Positions 35,036 to 46,794 of a stretch of DNA of 64,000 nucleotides are shown in pieces. How positions within the stretch are numbered: position 1 is the first letter of the stretch; every line of letters begins with the position of its first letter. Where the stretch lies: contig OZ018410.1 of NCBI GenBank assembly GCA_963969595.1, positions 42,637,413 through 42,701,412 of the forward strand, in the 5' to 3' direction. The DNA comes from Neckera pumila (Eukaryota; Streptophyta; Bryopsida; Hypnales; Neckeraceae). Both the position numbers and the translations under genes were made by a program. Below the pieces are notes generated by a model. That model saw nothing but the letters and a program-made list of their open reading frames with translations, was not told the DNA's origin and did not search any database.

Positions 35036-35944
35036 TTAACCTCTAAAGGACCAAGGCCTTTTTTTCTACCAAAAAACACTCAAACCTGCCATTTCTGTAG
35101 CAAAGAGTAAAAAAATTTGAATTTTTTTTTCTACACATCTAACCATAGGATCTTACATCTAACTAATATGAGAATATGTGAAAAAAAATTCAGAAATTTT
35201 GACCGCACAAATTGCAAGATATCTGCTTTTGAAGTGAAAAAAACTAGTTTTTCATCACATTGCGGGACTAGATTATTTGACTTTGAACTTTCTTAACTTT
35301 ATTTTTTTTGCACCACAAGTTTTGAGCTTTAAATCTTCATGTTGGACAACTAAGTTGAGAGTCTAGGGAAAAAACAAAAAACAAAACTTAATTTTGTTTC
35401 TTTAAAAAATTGTTAAGTAGAAGTAAGTACGAGATAGAAGGAAAATCTAAATTATTAATATCTCTAAGAAGGATTTAAAATTTACTAATCCCAATGGTGA
35501 GATTGTTCTAGCAAGCAAACTAAACCATGTGGAACTTTTTTTTTGTTGTAAAAAAATTGTAAAAATTGCATTCTGAAACGAAACCTACAAAAGTTATTTT
35601 TTCAAGAAGATGCTCTAATTGCCTAAAAAACAAGATTTTCCATAATTTTCTCATATGAATCCAAATGGAATGAATAAAATCTTTTTATGTAGACCAAAAT
35701 ATAATCTATGATAAAACAATTCAAAATTTGAATTTTTTTTTATTGTCCTCCTTCCCTGCTTTGAATTTATTTGGGCATAACTTTTGTTCTTGGGCACCAA
35801 TTTAAAAAAATTACATTCCCACGAAGCTAATCAATTTTTCTATCTTCAAAAAAAATTCAAAAATTCAGGACAAAAATTCAACCAGTACGTACGTGCTCGG
35901 AATCCCATCTGTTCCCAAAGGGACAATGGTCCTTTTGGGATTAA
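35036..35944 (+). mobile_element. TTAA-family element, copy D (909 bp)
   Basis: TTAA is at both ends. The left terminus is CCTCTAAAGGACCAAGGCC; the right is GGGACAATGGTCCTTTTGGGA. The interior shares, in order with the copy at 52299, ACCATAGGATCTTACATCTA, TTGCAAGATATCTG, AGAAGTAAGTACGAGATAGAA and GGGCATAACTTTTG. It is non-coding. Confidence 0.75.
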
Positions 35945-36399
35945 AGAAGAGGAGGAATAATTCCTTCAGGATATGATGAGGACCATATAAATAGTAATGT
36001 ATTTGATTCATAGAATATGGACAATGTACTACAATACCACAAAACATATGCCATTGTATTTTCAATTCAACAATCAGGGCTTTTCATATAGATTTCATTT
36101 TAACATCAAAACTTCCATACTCAAATACGACACCATTAATACACTTAGAATACATTACGATTTTGAAGCATTTGAGACATATAGGAAGTGCAACAATTAT
36201 TCAAATTGGGAATGTTATGTGTCATTAGATCCATCTCACTATTGTCTACCTCAATTCTTTCACCTTCTACTTCAAATATTTAAAAAACAAAAACATGTTG
36301 CTTCAAGAGTTGAGCTTCTCCAGATCTTCAAGGGTTAAAATTCCACCTTATAATGAGATTTTCACACATGCCCAAAACCTACTGTCGCCACTTGTGAGT
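35945..36399. other. AT-rich intergenic DNA
   Basis: Short open frames without recognisable motifs. Confidence 0.35.
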
Positions 36400-37312
36400 G
36401 GGAAAACTTGAAGCTCAAAGGAAAGCCTTCAACAACGGCCACAAGAACGTTCTTGCGCAAGAGCAGTTTGTTTGTTTGTTTGAAACAAGAGCGGATTTTT
36501 GAGTAAGCTTACAGGTGTCTTGTGATATTGAATTGTGGCAAGGACACTTGCCATTGATACCAGTGAGACTGTAGCAACGAACTCCTTCCAAGAAGCCCCA
36601 ACCAAAGCACACCGATCTCCACAGGAGTAGCTGAGAGAGCACGCTCACAGTTCCATCGGACAGATTTGCAACAATTTTTCATGCCAAGTTGTACCGCACA
36701 AATGATACACAAGAATCTCATCAGCAAGCATCTGCTGAGGTGGGCAAGCAGGGGAGACCTCCGTCCGTCTTGACTTAACTTGCTGTATTTTTTATAAGCT
36801 TTTTACATCGACAGCGCAAGTCCTTGCTTCTAGACGCCGGCTCCGTCAGGCTGGCAGCAGACCCCGAAAAGGGCAACCACCGTGGAAATTTCCGAGCAAG
36901 AGAAAAAGCCCCAACCAAGGCGCAAAAGGGATGGCGCTTCTAGAATAAGTCAAGCCTAGTGTGGTAGACTGTAGAATTGTCTAGGAATGCCCCACTCCAC
37001 TACAGTACCCAGATTCTGGACATCCGTGACATGGCTTCCATTCCTGGAAAAAAGCACGCAAAAGGAGATTCTGTCAACTCCACGTAGCTACCTTGTGGGA
37101 CTGTGCCCCAAGTTTTTTAAAAGCGTTATCTTCAAGCTCAACTGCTCAAACCGGTTGGGTTTGTTGAGAATGCGAGAATAAATGTAGTATTCAGAGTTGT
37201 GGTCGTCAGCCAAATTGCGTAATTGACGACGTCAGTCAGTGGTATCACTCCGGATGCTGCTCCTCCCCTGCAGTCCGTCAGATCGGAGGTGCGTCGTGGA
37301 CCGGGTATAATG

Positions 37313-37453
37313 ACCCAGGCGTGCGTCTGCACGACAAGCATTCCACAGTGCCGATACATTACATTCCAACTTTTGATAACCCAGGCGTGGGTCTGCACGG
37401 CAAAGCATTCCACAGTGCCCGATCGATACATTACTACATTCCAGCTTTTGATA
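37313..37453 (+). repeat. Tandem duplication, two units of 66 and 75 bp
   Basis: Both units run from ACCCAGGCGTG.GTCTGCACG through AGCATTCCACAGTGCC to ACATTCCA.CTTTTGATA. The second carries small insertions. Confidence 0.85.
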
Positions 37454-37820
37454 CTCGTAGCTAGGGCTGAGAGAAGCTTTCTGGGGATACGCTACCAACA
37501 TACGATCTGATGAACACGGTGGAGTTGATGCGGGTTGAGTGAGTCTTCTCTCTCGTGGACGGCTGTTTGCCTGTTAGCCACCTCATAAGGATGGGATAGA
37601 CAGATTGCTTGCCTGCTGACGTCCCAACATCGGAAGGATATTCTGTACAGGGCAATTCCCGACGAAGAGAGCATTGCCTGGCGTAAACCGCCCGCCACAA
37701 AACAGATGATAAAGAGTCTACGGAGTACAATTTTGGATGAAGAATCCGTAATCCATGATTACACATAGAACCTCACGTAATTGCATTGGAAACCCTAACT
37801 ATGTCAACTAACTTGCCCGC

Positions 37821-38137
37821 AAAATGAACGTGAAATTTGTTGGCCGTGGTTTACGTATAGGGCAATGTCCGAAGAGGAGGGCATTGCGCCAAATAATCGG
37901 CCGACAAGGAGGGCAGAGCCCTACAAGGAGGGCCAATTATTTGGCACAATGCCCGACGATAAGGGTATTGCCTGACGTAAAGCACAAGCAAAATTCAATG
38001 AAAACCCGGATGATAAATTGGAGCCGCATGAAAAATCCGTAATCCCCAATTACACGGGTTTGCTTGCATAATCAAGCATTATGGCGAAGAAACTTCCTTG
38101 CAGAATGAACATGAAATTTGTTGGCCGTGGTTTACGT
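37821..38137 (+). repeat. Direct repeat pair, 282 bp apart
   Basis: GAACGTGAAATTTGTTGGCC followed by GTGGTTTACGT at 37821-37856 recurs with one change at 38103-38137. A related GCAATTCCCGACGAAGAG and ATTGCCTGGCGTAAA version lies upstream near 37650, so the repeat is probably older and larger than the pair. Confidence 0.75.
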
Positions 38138-38300
38138 TGTTGGCAATTTTGTAATTTTTTTTTTCCAATTCACCAAGATAAGCTATTCTTACGGTATTGT
38201 ATGAAAGTGGGTATGTACACCTTAAAATCGCACCCTACCTACAACGGCCATCATCACACTATGTACATCTCCAAAATCAATATGTATGAATGTTGAAGAA

Positions 38301-38872
38301 ATGATTTTAGAACATCTACCAAAAAATTTTGACCCTTTATAACTTTGGCATACAGAATATCAAGTTATTTGAGATATGTAGTTTTAAAATTTCATTAATT
38401 TGTTATGAGATAATAGGAGTTGGTTTTCATTAAATTGGGCTCACCCAAAAAACTTAGGTTTAGAATTCAGTCTATTATAATTATATAGTTAATCCTTTCA
38501 TTCCTTCTCCTCTTCATACATGCAAAACGATTTATTGCTGGAAGTGACTGTATCCCGCCTCCTTTTCTGACTTCTCTCCCCAGAACATTGTACTTCTTTT
38601 GAGTTGACAATGCCCTTGGCATATGAATTTTTTTTAAGGAATATGTTCCATAAATCACCAGGCCCGTGTCAGTCAATGTGTTATCTTGTTTTTGTTTGAG
38701 CCCCATGCCAAAGTCTAGAAAGACAAAGGGAAGGACATAAGAACTCCTTTGAAAAACGTAAACTCTAAGCGATACTACAGCTGTTGAAGAGCTTTTTTTC
38801 TTAATGTATGAGTAAAGGGTTGAATAATGACTGAAGGAAGCAAAGAATCTAGGAGTAGACAATAGGACTGAT
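38301..38872. other. Intergenic DNA
   Basis: No gene or bounded repeat was recognised. Confidence 0.35.
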
Positions 38873-39032
38873 GGGCAATTTCATTAAAATGGCGGTATTC
38901 CAAGTGCCACTTTGACGGTGTGCCATTTTCACCATCTAGAATAGGTATAGATTTAGAATGACCGTTCTAAATCTATACCTATTCTGTTTTAGGCCATTTG
39001 AATAAAATATTGCCATTTTAATAAAATTGCTC
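38873..39032. mobile_element. Palindromic MITE (160 bp)
   Basis: GGGCAATTTCATTAAAATGGC at one end (first 20 bases) is inverted as GCCATTTTAATAAAATTGCTC at the other. A perfect inner stem, AGAATAGGTATAGATTTAGA with its complement, sits at the centre. The target duplication was not identified. Confidence 0.65.
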
Positions 39033-40331
39033 ATACTGTTGATTTGTGATCCCATTTTGAAGGACCCATGTATTCTAAACTTGTACCTCTTTCAGTCAAA
39101 ATGTTGATAACCATGGGATATTGAGAATCTGATAAGTATATTGCCATTGATATTGAAAGATAATGCATTGTCTGTGGTATCATTTGGATGCTTTTATTGG
39201 AAGTGCAAAATGGCATTTTTTTGGCTGCAAATTGCAGTTCCCAAAGTGCAAAATACTACCAAAGTATCACAACTTGACAATTCAAGTTGGATTTGGGCTC
39301 ACGGTAGTGGTACCTTAACCGTAGAAAGATGCCCTGGATACTAAGTGTTCGTTGGATGAAAAAAATCCTTCTGAGTAGGATAGAAGTATAAATGTTCATC
39401 CATAGAATTTTGTATAAAAAGGGAAGGTACTTGCATAGTAGTTTGACCTCTAATGAATACTTTTGGGTTTTTTTAAACAAACAATTTACACGGTAACAAA
39501 AGGGTTGATTTCCATGGTGATTAGCCGGTCCTTCTGGGATTAAATTGACAATTTAAGCGTATTAGTGTCATTTGTGTGGCCATATGGTGAAATCTTTGTT
39601 CAAGTAGATGGGCAAATTGTAGTGACAGATGTTGCAAGTAGAATCTAAATTTTCTTGCTACTCGTAGAATATGTTGTAATTTTTTTGAAATAACATGCTA
39701 TAGTGGATTAGTAGGAAACAACACATTTGGAACCTTAAAGCAACAGAGAGTGAGGGATGAATAGAGGTACCCTTGAATAGCCACTTTGACAATTTGTTCA
39801 AGTTCAAAACAAGAGAGTTGGCGGTTTCACATATAGATTTGATTTGCTATTACATAAAGAGTAAGTTTGAGTTTTAGCACTTATTAATGTAATACTAAAG
39901 AAAATTGAATACATTTGCCCTCTTGGTGTATAGTACCCATTTTAGGATACATAGATCTATTTGAAGGTGCCAAAAGCTCTAGATAATTGGCTTGAAATTT
40001 TTTGTGAGGTCATAAAGTATTCATGGAAGAGCTACATTTCATTCTTAATCTATGGACTTTGCTATCGAATTTTTACAACATATTGTGCATACAAGACAAG
40101 TAGAAACGGTGCAATTCTACACATATGATCACTTCATTAGGGTGTGGATTATAGAAGAAGGTTCAAAGTCTGTGACAATTTCTACAATGTATAAATAGGC
40201 CAGTTACAAGGGTAGTAATGCATCTTTTCTGTATTCAACATCACTAAGAAATTTTGTATAGAATTCACACCGGATTGAGTTTGAAAACACCATACACTTG
40301 GTTCATATAAGGAAGACGGTATGTGCATACA
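39033..40331. other. Intergenic DNA
   Basis: AT-rich, short frames, nothing recognised. Confidence 0.4.
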
Positions 40332-40618
40332 CATTAGATGAGTTTTGGGGGGTCGGGAGGGCCGTTTCGGGCCCGTTCCCGACGCTAGTCCCCCCCGCAG
40401 TTTCAGGGAACGGCTGTTCCCGACAAAAAAAATTCAAAAAAAAAATTCAAAAAAAAATTTTCATTCTTGAAATGCAAAAAAAAACAGAAAAAAAAAATTA
40501 TTTTTTTCCGACGTGGCTGTCGCTCGGCCATGTCAGCGAGCTGCCACAGCCCTGAATTCGGCAGTTCTCACAGGTTGGGAACACGCAGCCCTCCATAGAG
40601 CTGATTTCTCATCTAATG
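40332..40618 (+). mobile_element. CATTAGA-family MITE, copy 3 (287 bp)
   Basis: The ends CATTAGATGAGTTTTGGGGG and inverted GATTTCTCATCTAATG bound a GGGCCGTTTCGGGCCCGTTC segment, a long A/T tract and CGACGTGGCTGTCGCTCGGCC. It is diverged from copies 1 and 2 but has the same module order. Confidence 0.7.
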
Positions 40619-42779
40619 TCTGCGTGGTGATTGCCTATGGGAACAATGACCTTGTAGCACTTGAAAGGGACCTTTATTTTTTTTGGTTTGTACTTCATTA
40701 TGTCGAGATGGACACTAATTTATTGTAAGACACAAAGACAATCAATGGATTTAGGAATGGAAGTGGAATGTAGGTAGTAAAATGTTCAATGATTATAATT
40801 AAGATAATAAACTCTATCTTTGCCATAGTACTATTTTGGCACCTTTTGCCCCTTGACAGAGGCCCTATTTTCACCATGAAATATTGAACTTGAAATTGTT
40901 CATTCTCAATTTATGAGAGATTGGGTTCTATATAGCTTAGCTTGATTGGAAGGTGAATGTGGAAGAAGCAATGACATAAGTGGCAACTTTAGACTCTACA
41001 AAATTGCTTTCGTGAGCAATGAAATTTGAGTAGCAACGTATTGCCAAAGGATGTAGCCAATGGTATTTTTGCATGGCAAATACAAATTGGATTTTAGGGG
41101 GGGGGGGACAGAGCATGACTACTACCACCTCTCTATTCTTCCTACATACTTCCCCAAACTATAGAAATTATATATTCACTTAGAGCCACTTCCTACTGGA
41201 TTTATTATTAATTATACATGTTGGAAAGAAAATTTGATCTTTTCTCATACTTTTAAGTGATCAAACTAGAATTTATGTCAACAATAAGGTTGATTACTTT
41301 ACAAGCTATACAAGTCAATTTTTATAAGTAATACAACCTTGACATACATATATAGTCATCTTGTGGTATTTGAATACACCTCACATATTTTCCTAATAGT
41401 TTATATTACATTTGCCCATAATACTAATACATTGCCATATAATGAGCCATACAATACATATCAAATTGCTAATTTTTAATTTAAAAATTGGACAATTTTC
41501 ATCTTCACATGGTGCATCTATTTATAGTTTAATCCCGTATCCCGTACAAAATTTTGCCTTGTCAATTTTAGGTTATTGCACATTTTAGGCCACATTTTGG
41601 GTTTCAATTTTCTCTAAGGGTTCAGGTGATATTCCGTCTACCTAAAACCAAGGTCTGTGCCATTTCCAGAAATGAAAAATCCACTTAGAATTCTACATGG
41701 CCACCTTAAATGATAGTATACAGAAATTTTAGGAGCACAAGCATTTCTTTTCCACCTAATTGAAGTAGGCTTAATAGAATTTAAATAGCCCATGATACTC
41801 TAAATCTCAAAATAATTAGATATGACCCTCTCTACGGCCTTTTCATCAAAATTATGCAAAATATCATTATTATATTTTGTTTTGTTTATCTTTGGTTCTA
41901 CTTTCTCTAGTCACATCCAATTAAATTAGGTACTACTAAATTTGATTGGTTCATGTCTTTGGTCTTGAAATTAACCACCTCTAAGCTTTGGAATGAGCCA
42001 ATCAAAGCACATCCTATATTTTTTTTTAATTTTTCTTCCACTTCTAATAATTTGGATCCTTCTTATTTGTCATGTTTGTGTCTAACTTCAATGTGATGCT
42101 TGATTCTGTGTTACTTTGTATTTTTTGAAATTTTATTTTCAAATTCTAATTGAAGATAAATTGCCTCACAACAAAGAATTCCACAATCTTTCCATATTAA
42201 ATGATAAAAATACCACCTATTAAGTCTAGAATAGATAGTACATTAACTTCAAACTTGATCGTAGTCTAATTTGAAGATCTATCTAAATAACCATGATCAA
42301 ATATATAATTTTTCAACACATTTAGAGCATTTAATGCCCAAAGAGTAAGAATCACAAAACAACTCAATTGAAATATATGACTTTGAACTCTAAACAATCA
42401 AAGACCAAGAGTCACTTCACCCATGACCAATTTTGTATTCATGGTAAAAACTTAGTATTTAATAGAGGGGACATTTTACAATATATATTACCAAAAAAAA
42501 AATTTATAGATGGAACAGCTACCCAAATCACCAATTTTTATATGAACTACTCTATGATGATATTGCCAAATTCTTGATAAAGATAAGAATAATTTTTCAT
42601 CCATAATATAGGTGTAAGTAGCTTCATCATTCCAATGAAGATTGCAAGTCACTCTATTTTGAAAAAATGAGGAAAATGAAATAAAACTTACACATCAAGA
42701 TTCTTTACATAAAGCCTATGTGAATATATAACAAAGCCTTAGGTAGTTGAAGCAAAATATTACAATATTTTGTAAACTA
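40619..42779. other. AT-rich intergenic DNA
   Basis: More than 2 kb without a recognisable gene or bounded element. A G-run interrupts it near 41097-41108. Confidence 0.4.
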
Positions 42780-43105
42780 AGGTAACAAGCTCTAAAATCG
42801 CACAGGCTTTAAAACCGCCAAATCCTCAAATGTACATTGTGTGTACATGTTGCTTTTTCATAACCTTCAACAATGTACAAACAGTGTACATTTTAGTAGA
42901 TGAGCGATTTTAGAGTCCTATGTCATTTCAACTTCAAAATTTTATAACTAATTCCACAAAGCTCCAAAAAATATGAAACAACTTGGATTAGATGCCAATT
43001 TCACTTGACTTCAAGGAAAATTTATTGAAAATTATTTCAAGAAGCTTCGTCTCCCCAAAACTCACTTTCAGCTCTTAAGTGGGTGATTTTTGGACCTTTT
43101 ACCTT
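42780..43105 (+). mobile_element. GGTAGGAGGCTC-family element, diverged copy
   Basis: GGTAACAAGCTCTAAAATCGC at the left (first 20 bases) and inverted GTGATTTTTGGACCTTTTACC at the right are diverged forms of the TIR at 49453. The interior ACTAATTCCA...GAAACAACTTGG.TTAGAT is shared with the other copies. Confidence 0.55.
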
Positions 43106-43594
43106 ACTTTCCAATTTCAAGCGGATGAAATTCCCAAGAAATAACTAAATTTTTCCAAAGTAAGACATTAGATGAATGCATAACAATTTGGATGAATGGT
43201 TGATGTTTAATCTACTTATAACCAACAATCTATGAATGTAAATAGCTTCATCACTCGATCACAAGTCCCTTACTGTACTTTAGAAAATTGCAAATGTTAT
43301 CCTTTGTTTTAACCCTTAACTTAAATGAAAACTTGGTTTGAGTTCCGTTGGTCCCAAATTTTCCATGCAAAACAAGTTGCAAGAAACAAAAGAATTTGAA
43401 AGTTCGTTTGTAAGTTAGTGGGAATCCTCTTCATTCTGGTATTGGAGTCAGAGACCGTTTGTACCAGCTGGGACCAACTCATTTGGTAGAGGACATGCAG
43501 CGGCCAGGACCGGTACCAACAGCTAGTAGCCCTTCAAATTTCAAATTATAACGGTGGCTTCTCACTAGACCACCGGTACTCTAGTGAGTGAGGT

Positions 43595-43868
43595 AGTCTG
43601 CTCCTAAAGCAACTTTTTAAGAGCTTGATTGCATTTGGGGAAAAGCTAAACTCCTTGAAAATAAATTCCAGTAAATTTTGTAGGAAGGAAAAATGGAATT
43701 GACATCTAACCCAAGTCGTTTCATATTTTTTGAACCTTTGTAGAATTAGTAATGAATTTTTGAAGTTGGAACGTAGGGGGCACTGAAAGCAACTACTTCC
43801 TAAAAGGTACATTGTTCTTTGTAGTAACTGTAGCTTTGTGATAGTGGTCGCATTTAGAGCAGTTTATC
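43595..43868 (-). repeat. Inverted partial copy of the GGTAGGAGGCTC family
   Basis: Read on the minus strand it contains TACTAATTCTACAAAGGTTC, GAAACGACTTGGGTTAGATG and AAGCTCTTAAAAAGTTGC, in the order seen at 42780-43105. It abuts the TTAA element that starts at 43869. Confidence 0.55.
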
Positions 43869-44801
43869 TTAACCCCTAAAGGACCAACATGCGTTTTTTG
43901 GCCGTATAGAAATTTTGGGCAGGTACGTGTGACTAGAGATATCCATATTTGAGGCTGAAATTTTAATAGAAGGTGGGGGCGAGGAATATCTTCATGTATA
44001 CCAAGTTTCATGACATTTCAAAATACGAGTCAAAAGTTGTAACCTGATATGTTACTTTTTTTCGTAATCGGGCAGTTTGGGCAGATCAGAAAAAATCATT
44101 TTTTTCGAAATTTTTTTTTTAAAAATTGGTTCTCTTCATTTATATATACTTAAAAAGCTTTAAGTCACTCCATTTCAGTCAATGAGTCAAAAGTTATGAG
44201 AGTTTTTGATTTGCAGGCAGTTATGGATTCTCTACTCTAAAAAAATCTTTAAAATCGTTTATTTAACTCAATTTTCAATATTTTTGGAAAAAAATAAAAT
44301 CTTAGGATGTAGATTGATTATTACAACATTACAACCGTTGGGATTGGCATTTTTCAATTCCATGATTAAATTTTTAACAATTTAGTATTTGAATCATTTT
44401 CTACTTCTTTCTACTTACTATTTTTTTCCTATATGTTGTACAATTCCAAATGATGTGAAATTTTTCATGCATATAGACAACTTGTTTAGGAAACTGAATT
44501 CAAAAAAGCACCACCTTTATCGGCATTTTTTCATTGAAAAGTGAGCTTGCAAAGTGCAGCTGCCCGGTTTTTCGCAGGATTGAAAAAATGGTTTTCAAGA
44601 CTTTGAATGCTTATATCTTATGATCCACACGGTGGAATTTTCTGAAATTTTTACCACATGTTCTCAAAATATCATACTACAAGATCCTATGGTTACATGT
44701 GTCAAAAATTGTTCTTTTTCCAAAAATTTGGTAGTTGTATTAGAAATGGCAGTTTTGGAGCATTTTTGGTGATTACATAGTCATGAAACTTTAGGGGTTA
44801 A
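43869..44801 (+). mobile_element. TTAA-family element, copy E (933 bp)
   Basis: TTAA is at both ends. The left TIR is CCCCTAAAGGACCAACATGC; the right end is TTTAGGGGTTAA after an AT-rich interior. It matches copy B in inverted orientation throughout and supplies the arm from which palindromic copy A seems derived (GAGTCAAAAGTTATGAG and neighbours). It is non-coding. Confidence 0.75.
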
Positions 44802-45360
44802 GAGCAACACCAATCCAGGTGAAAACCACTACACCAATTCCATAATGATGGAACAACTCCAAAAAACATTCCCTAATGCAAGTCTCTCCTTATTCCTAGG
44901 TCTACCATTCTCTTTTCCAAACCTGTAAAGTTGGCAAAATAAAAAGAGTCTCCAACTTGGTTGACAATAGGAAACTTCATTATATTTATACCAGTGTTTT
45001 TTTTCCAGCGATTTGGTGCAAAATTGCACCAAATTTTATGGCTTGGTACCAAGCCTATAGAAAAAAATGGTACTAAAAAGGTAGAAAATATCCAGAAAAC
45101 TTCAAATAAAAAAAATCTTAGATGAAATCGCCAAATTGTAGATGAAACTAAATTATGGATATGTGATATGTTCTAATATGATGTTTTCTATCCAATATGT
45201 GGATGAATGTTGAAACTTGGAGCACCACTACAACATTCAATATAGCCACTTTAGCATTTCATTAAAAATGAAAACAACAAACCCTGATTTATACCTTTTC
45301 AAGCTTGTTACATGTGCAAATAAATTTGACCTTCCCTTTTTTGCATGAAAAGTCTTTTTC

Positions 45361-45944
45361 TTAACCCCTAAAGTCCCAAGGCCATTTTTCTATCAAAAAA
45401 CACTCAAAACTATCATTTTGGTTGCATTCACCCGCAAAAGCAAAAAAAAATTTCTTTACGAATCTACCATAGGATCTTGTACTTCACTTGTCTGAGATCA
45501 TGTTGTAAAAATTTCATCAAATTTGACTGTACTAATTGGAATATATTAGCATTCAAAGTTGGACAAAAAGTTTTTTTTCAAGAACATCCTTAGTTGCTCG
45601 AAAAACAAGATTGTCCATAATTTTCTCATCATGAGTCCAAATAGAATGAATTAAATTTTCACATGCAGACAAGAATATAGTATTTTATGAAAAAAAAATT
45701 TAAAAATTATTTTGACTTTCTGTTAGTTTTTTGGGGTTGCCCGCTGACCATCATTTTTGGCTTTTTGTGCCATACCTTTTGCTTCCGGGCACCAATTGAA
45801 ATAAAAATTATATTCCAAAGCATCTTAAGTATTTTTCTAGCTTTACAAAAGTATTAAGAAAATTATGATGAATATTAAGACCATATGAGCCTATCCAAAG
45901 TCGCATTTTGGCCCCCGTAGGACCAATGGGACTTTAGGGGTTAA
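45361..45944 (+). mobile_element. TTAA-family element, copy F (584 bp, internally deleted)
   Basis: TTAA at both ends, with TIR CCCCTAAAGTCCCAAGGCC and inverted GGACTTTAGGGG. It carries CACTCAAAACTATCATTT, ACCATAGGATCTTGTACTT and the GGGCACCAATTG region of copies D and H, but is about 320 bp shorter, with the middle missing. Confidence 0.75.
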
Positions 45945-46794
45945 TACATTTTTTTTAGAAGTCACAAGAACAGAATGAAGTCCAATACCCTCTAGTTGAA
46001 AATTCCGATATTGTCCTTGTTTCCACTCATAGATTGGAGATGTCCTAACGACTAGCATATAGCTGTGAGACCCACATTATTATTTTTTGCATTTCTAAAA
46101 TTTTAAGAATATAGAAAATTTCTAGCCCTATTGCAAAAAAATATAGATCCTTAAAAAAATTCAACAAACTTCACACATGATTGAATTTTGTCATTAAACA
46201 TTTCATACATTATTAAGATATTATAAATATTATGTTTTCTTCTGAATTTTTATAGAGATAATATTAAAATAATAATTAAAAAAGAATCGAGAACATCTTT
46301 CATACAAAACAATTGACATATTTGGTCATATCTAAAAGCAACACAAATTATGGTTTTAAAATAATCAAATTATTGGTAATAGTTTAATAAATATAACACA
46401 AATGGGGTGAAAATTTTACAACTTTAGAATTAGTTTAGACCATTGTATGTGTTGAAAAAAACACTAAAGTAAACAAAATAAAGTCTTCATATCAAATACT
46501 TGTACAAAACTATTGGGAGAAAAATATAAGACCTAATTTTGGATGTTTTGGTCCTCAAAGAAATTTCATTTCAAAGAATAATAGTAACCACAAATCCTAA
46601 TCAATATAGAAAGACTTTTGTTAAACAATTAGAGCATCCTATTTAAATAAAGCATTTCGCCTTGAATACCAACAACTAGATTTGACATCCACATATTCCA
46701 AATTATAGAACATCTTTCTTTATTTTTTTCTCCATTACACTAAGCATTTGAATAGAGTATAACTTATGAGCACTCATAACTGCAAATAATATAT
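45945..46794. other. AT-rich intergenic DNA
   Basis: No recognised feature. It lies upstream of the truncated LINE. Confidence 0.4.

Larger units (their letters stand above)
36400..38300. other. Higher-complexity island with local duplications
   Basis: The DNA is markedly less AT-rich than its flanks, yet all frames are broken within about 100 codons. It contains the two duplications listed separately and a hairpin (GGGCATTGCGCCAAATAAT at about 37879 with its near-complement ending about 37951). It may be a decayed gene, a regulatory block or an old transposon. I do not recognise any protein. Confidence 0.3.
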
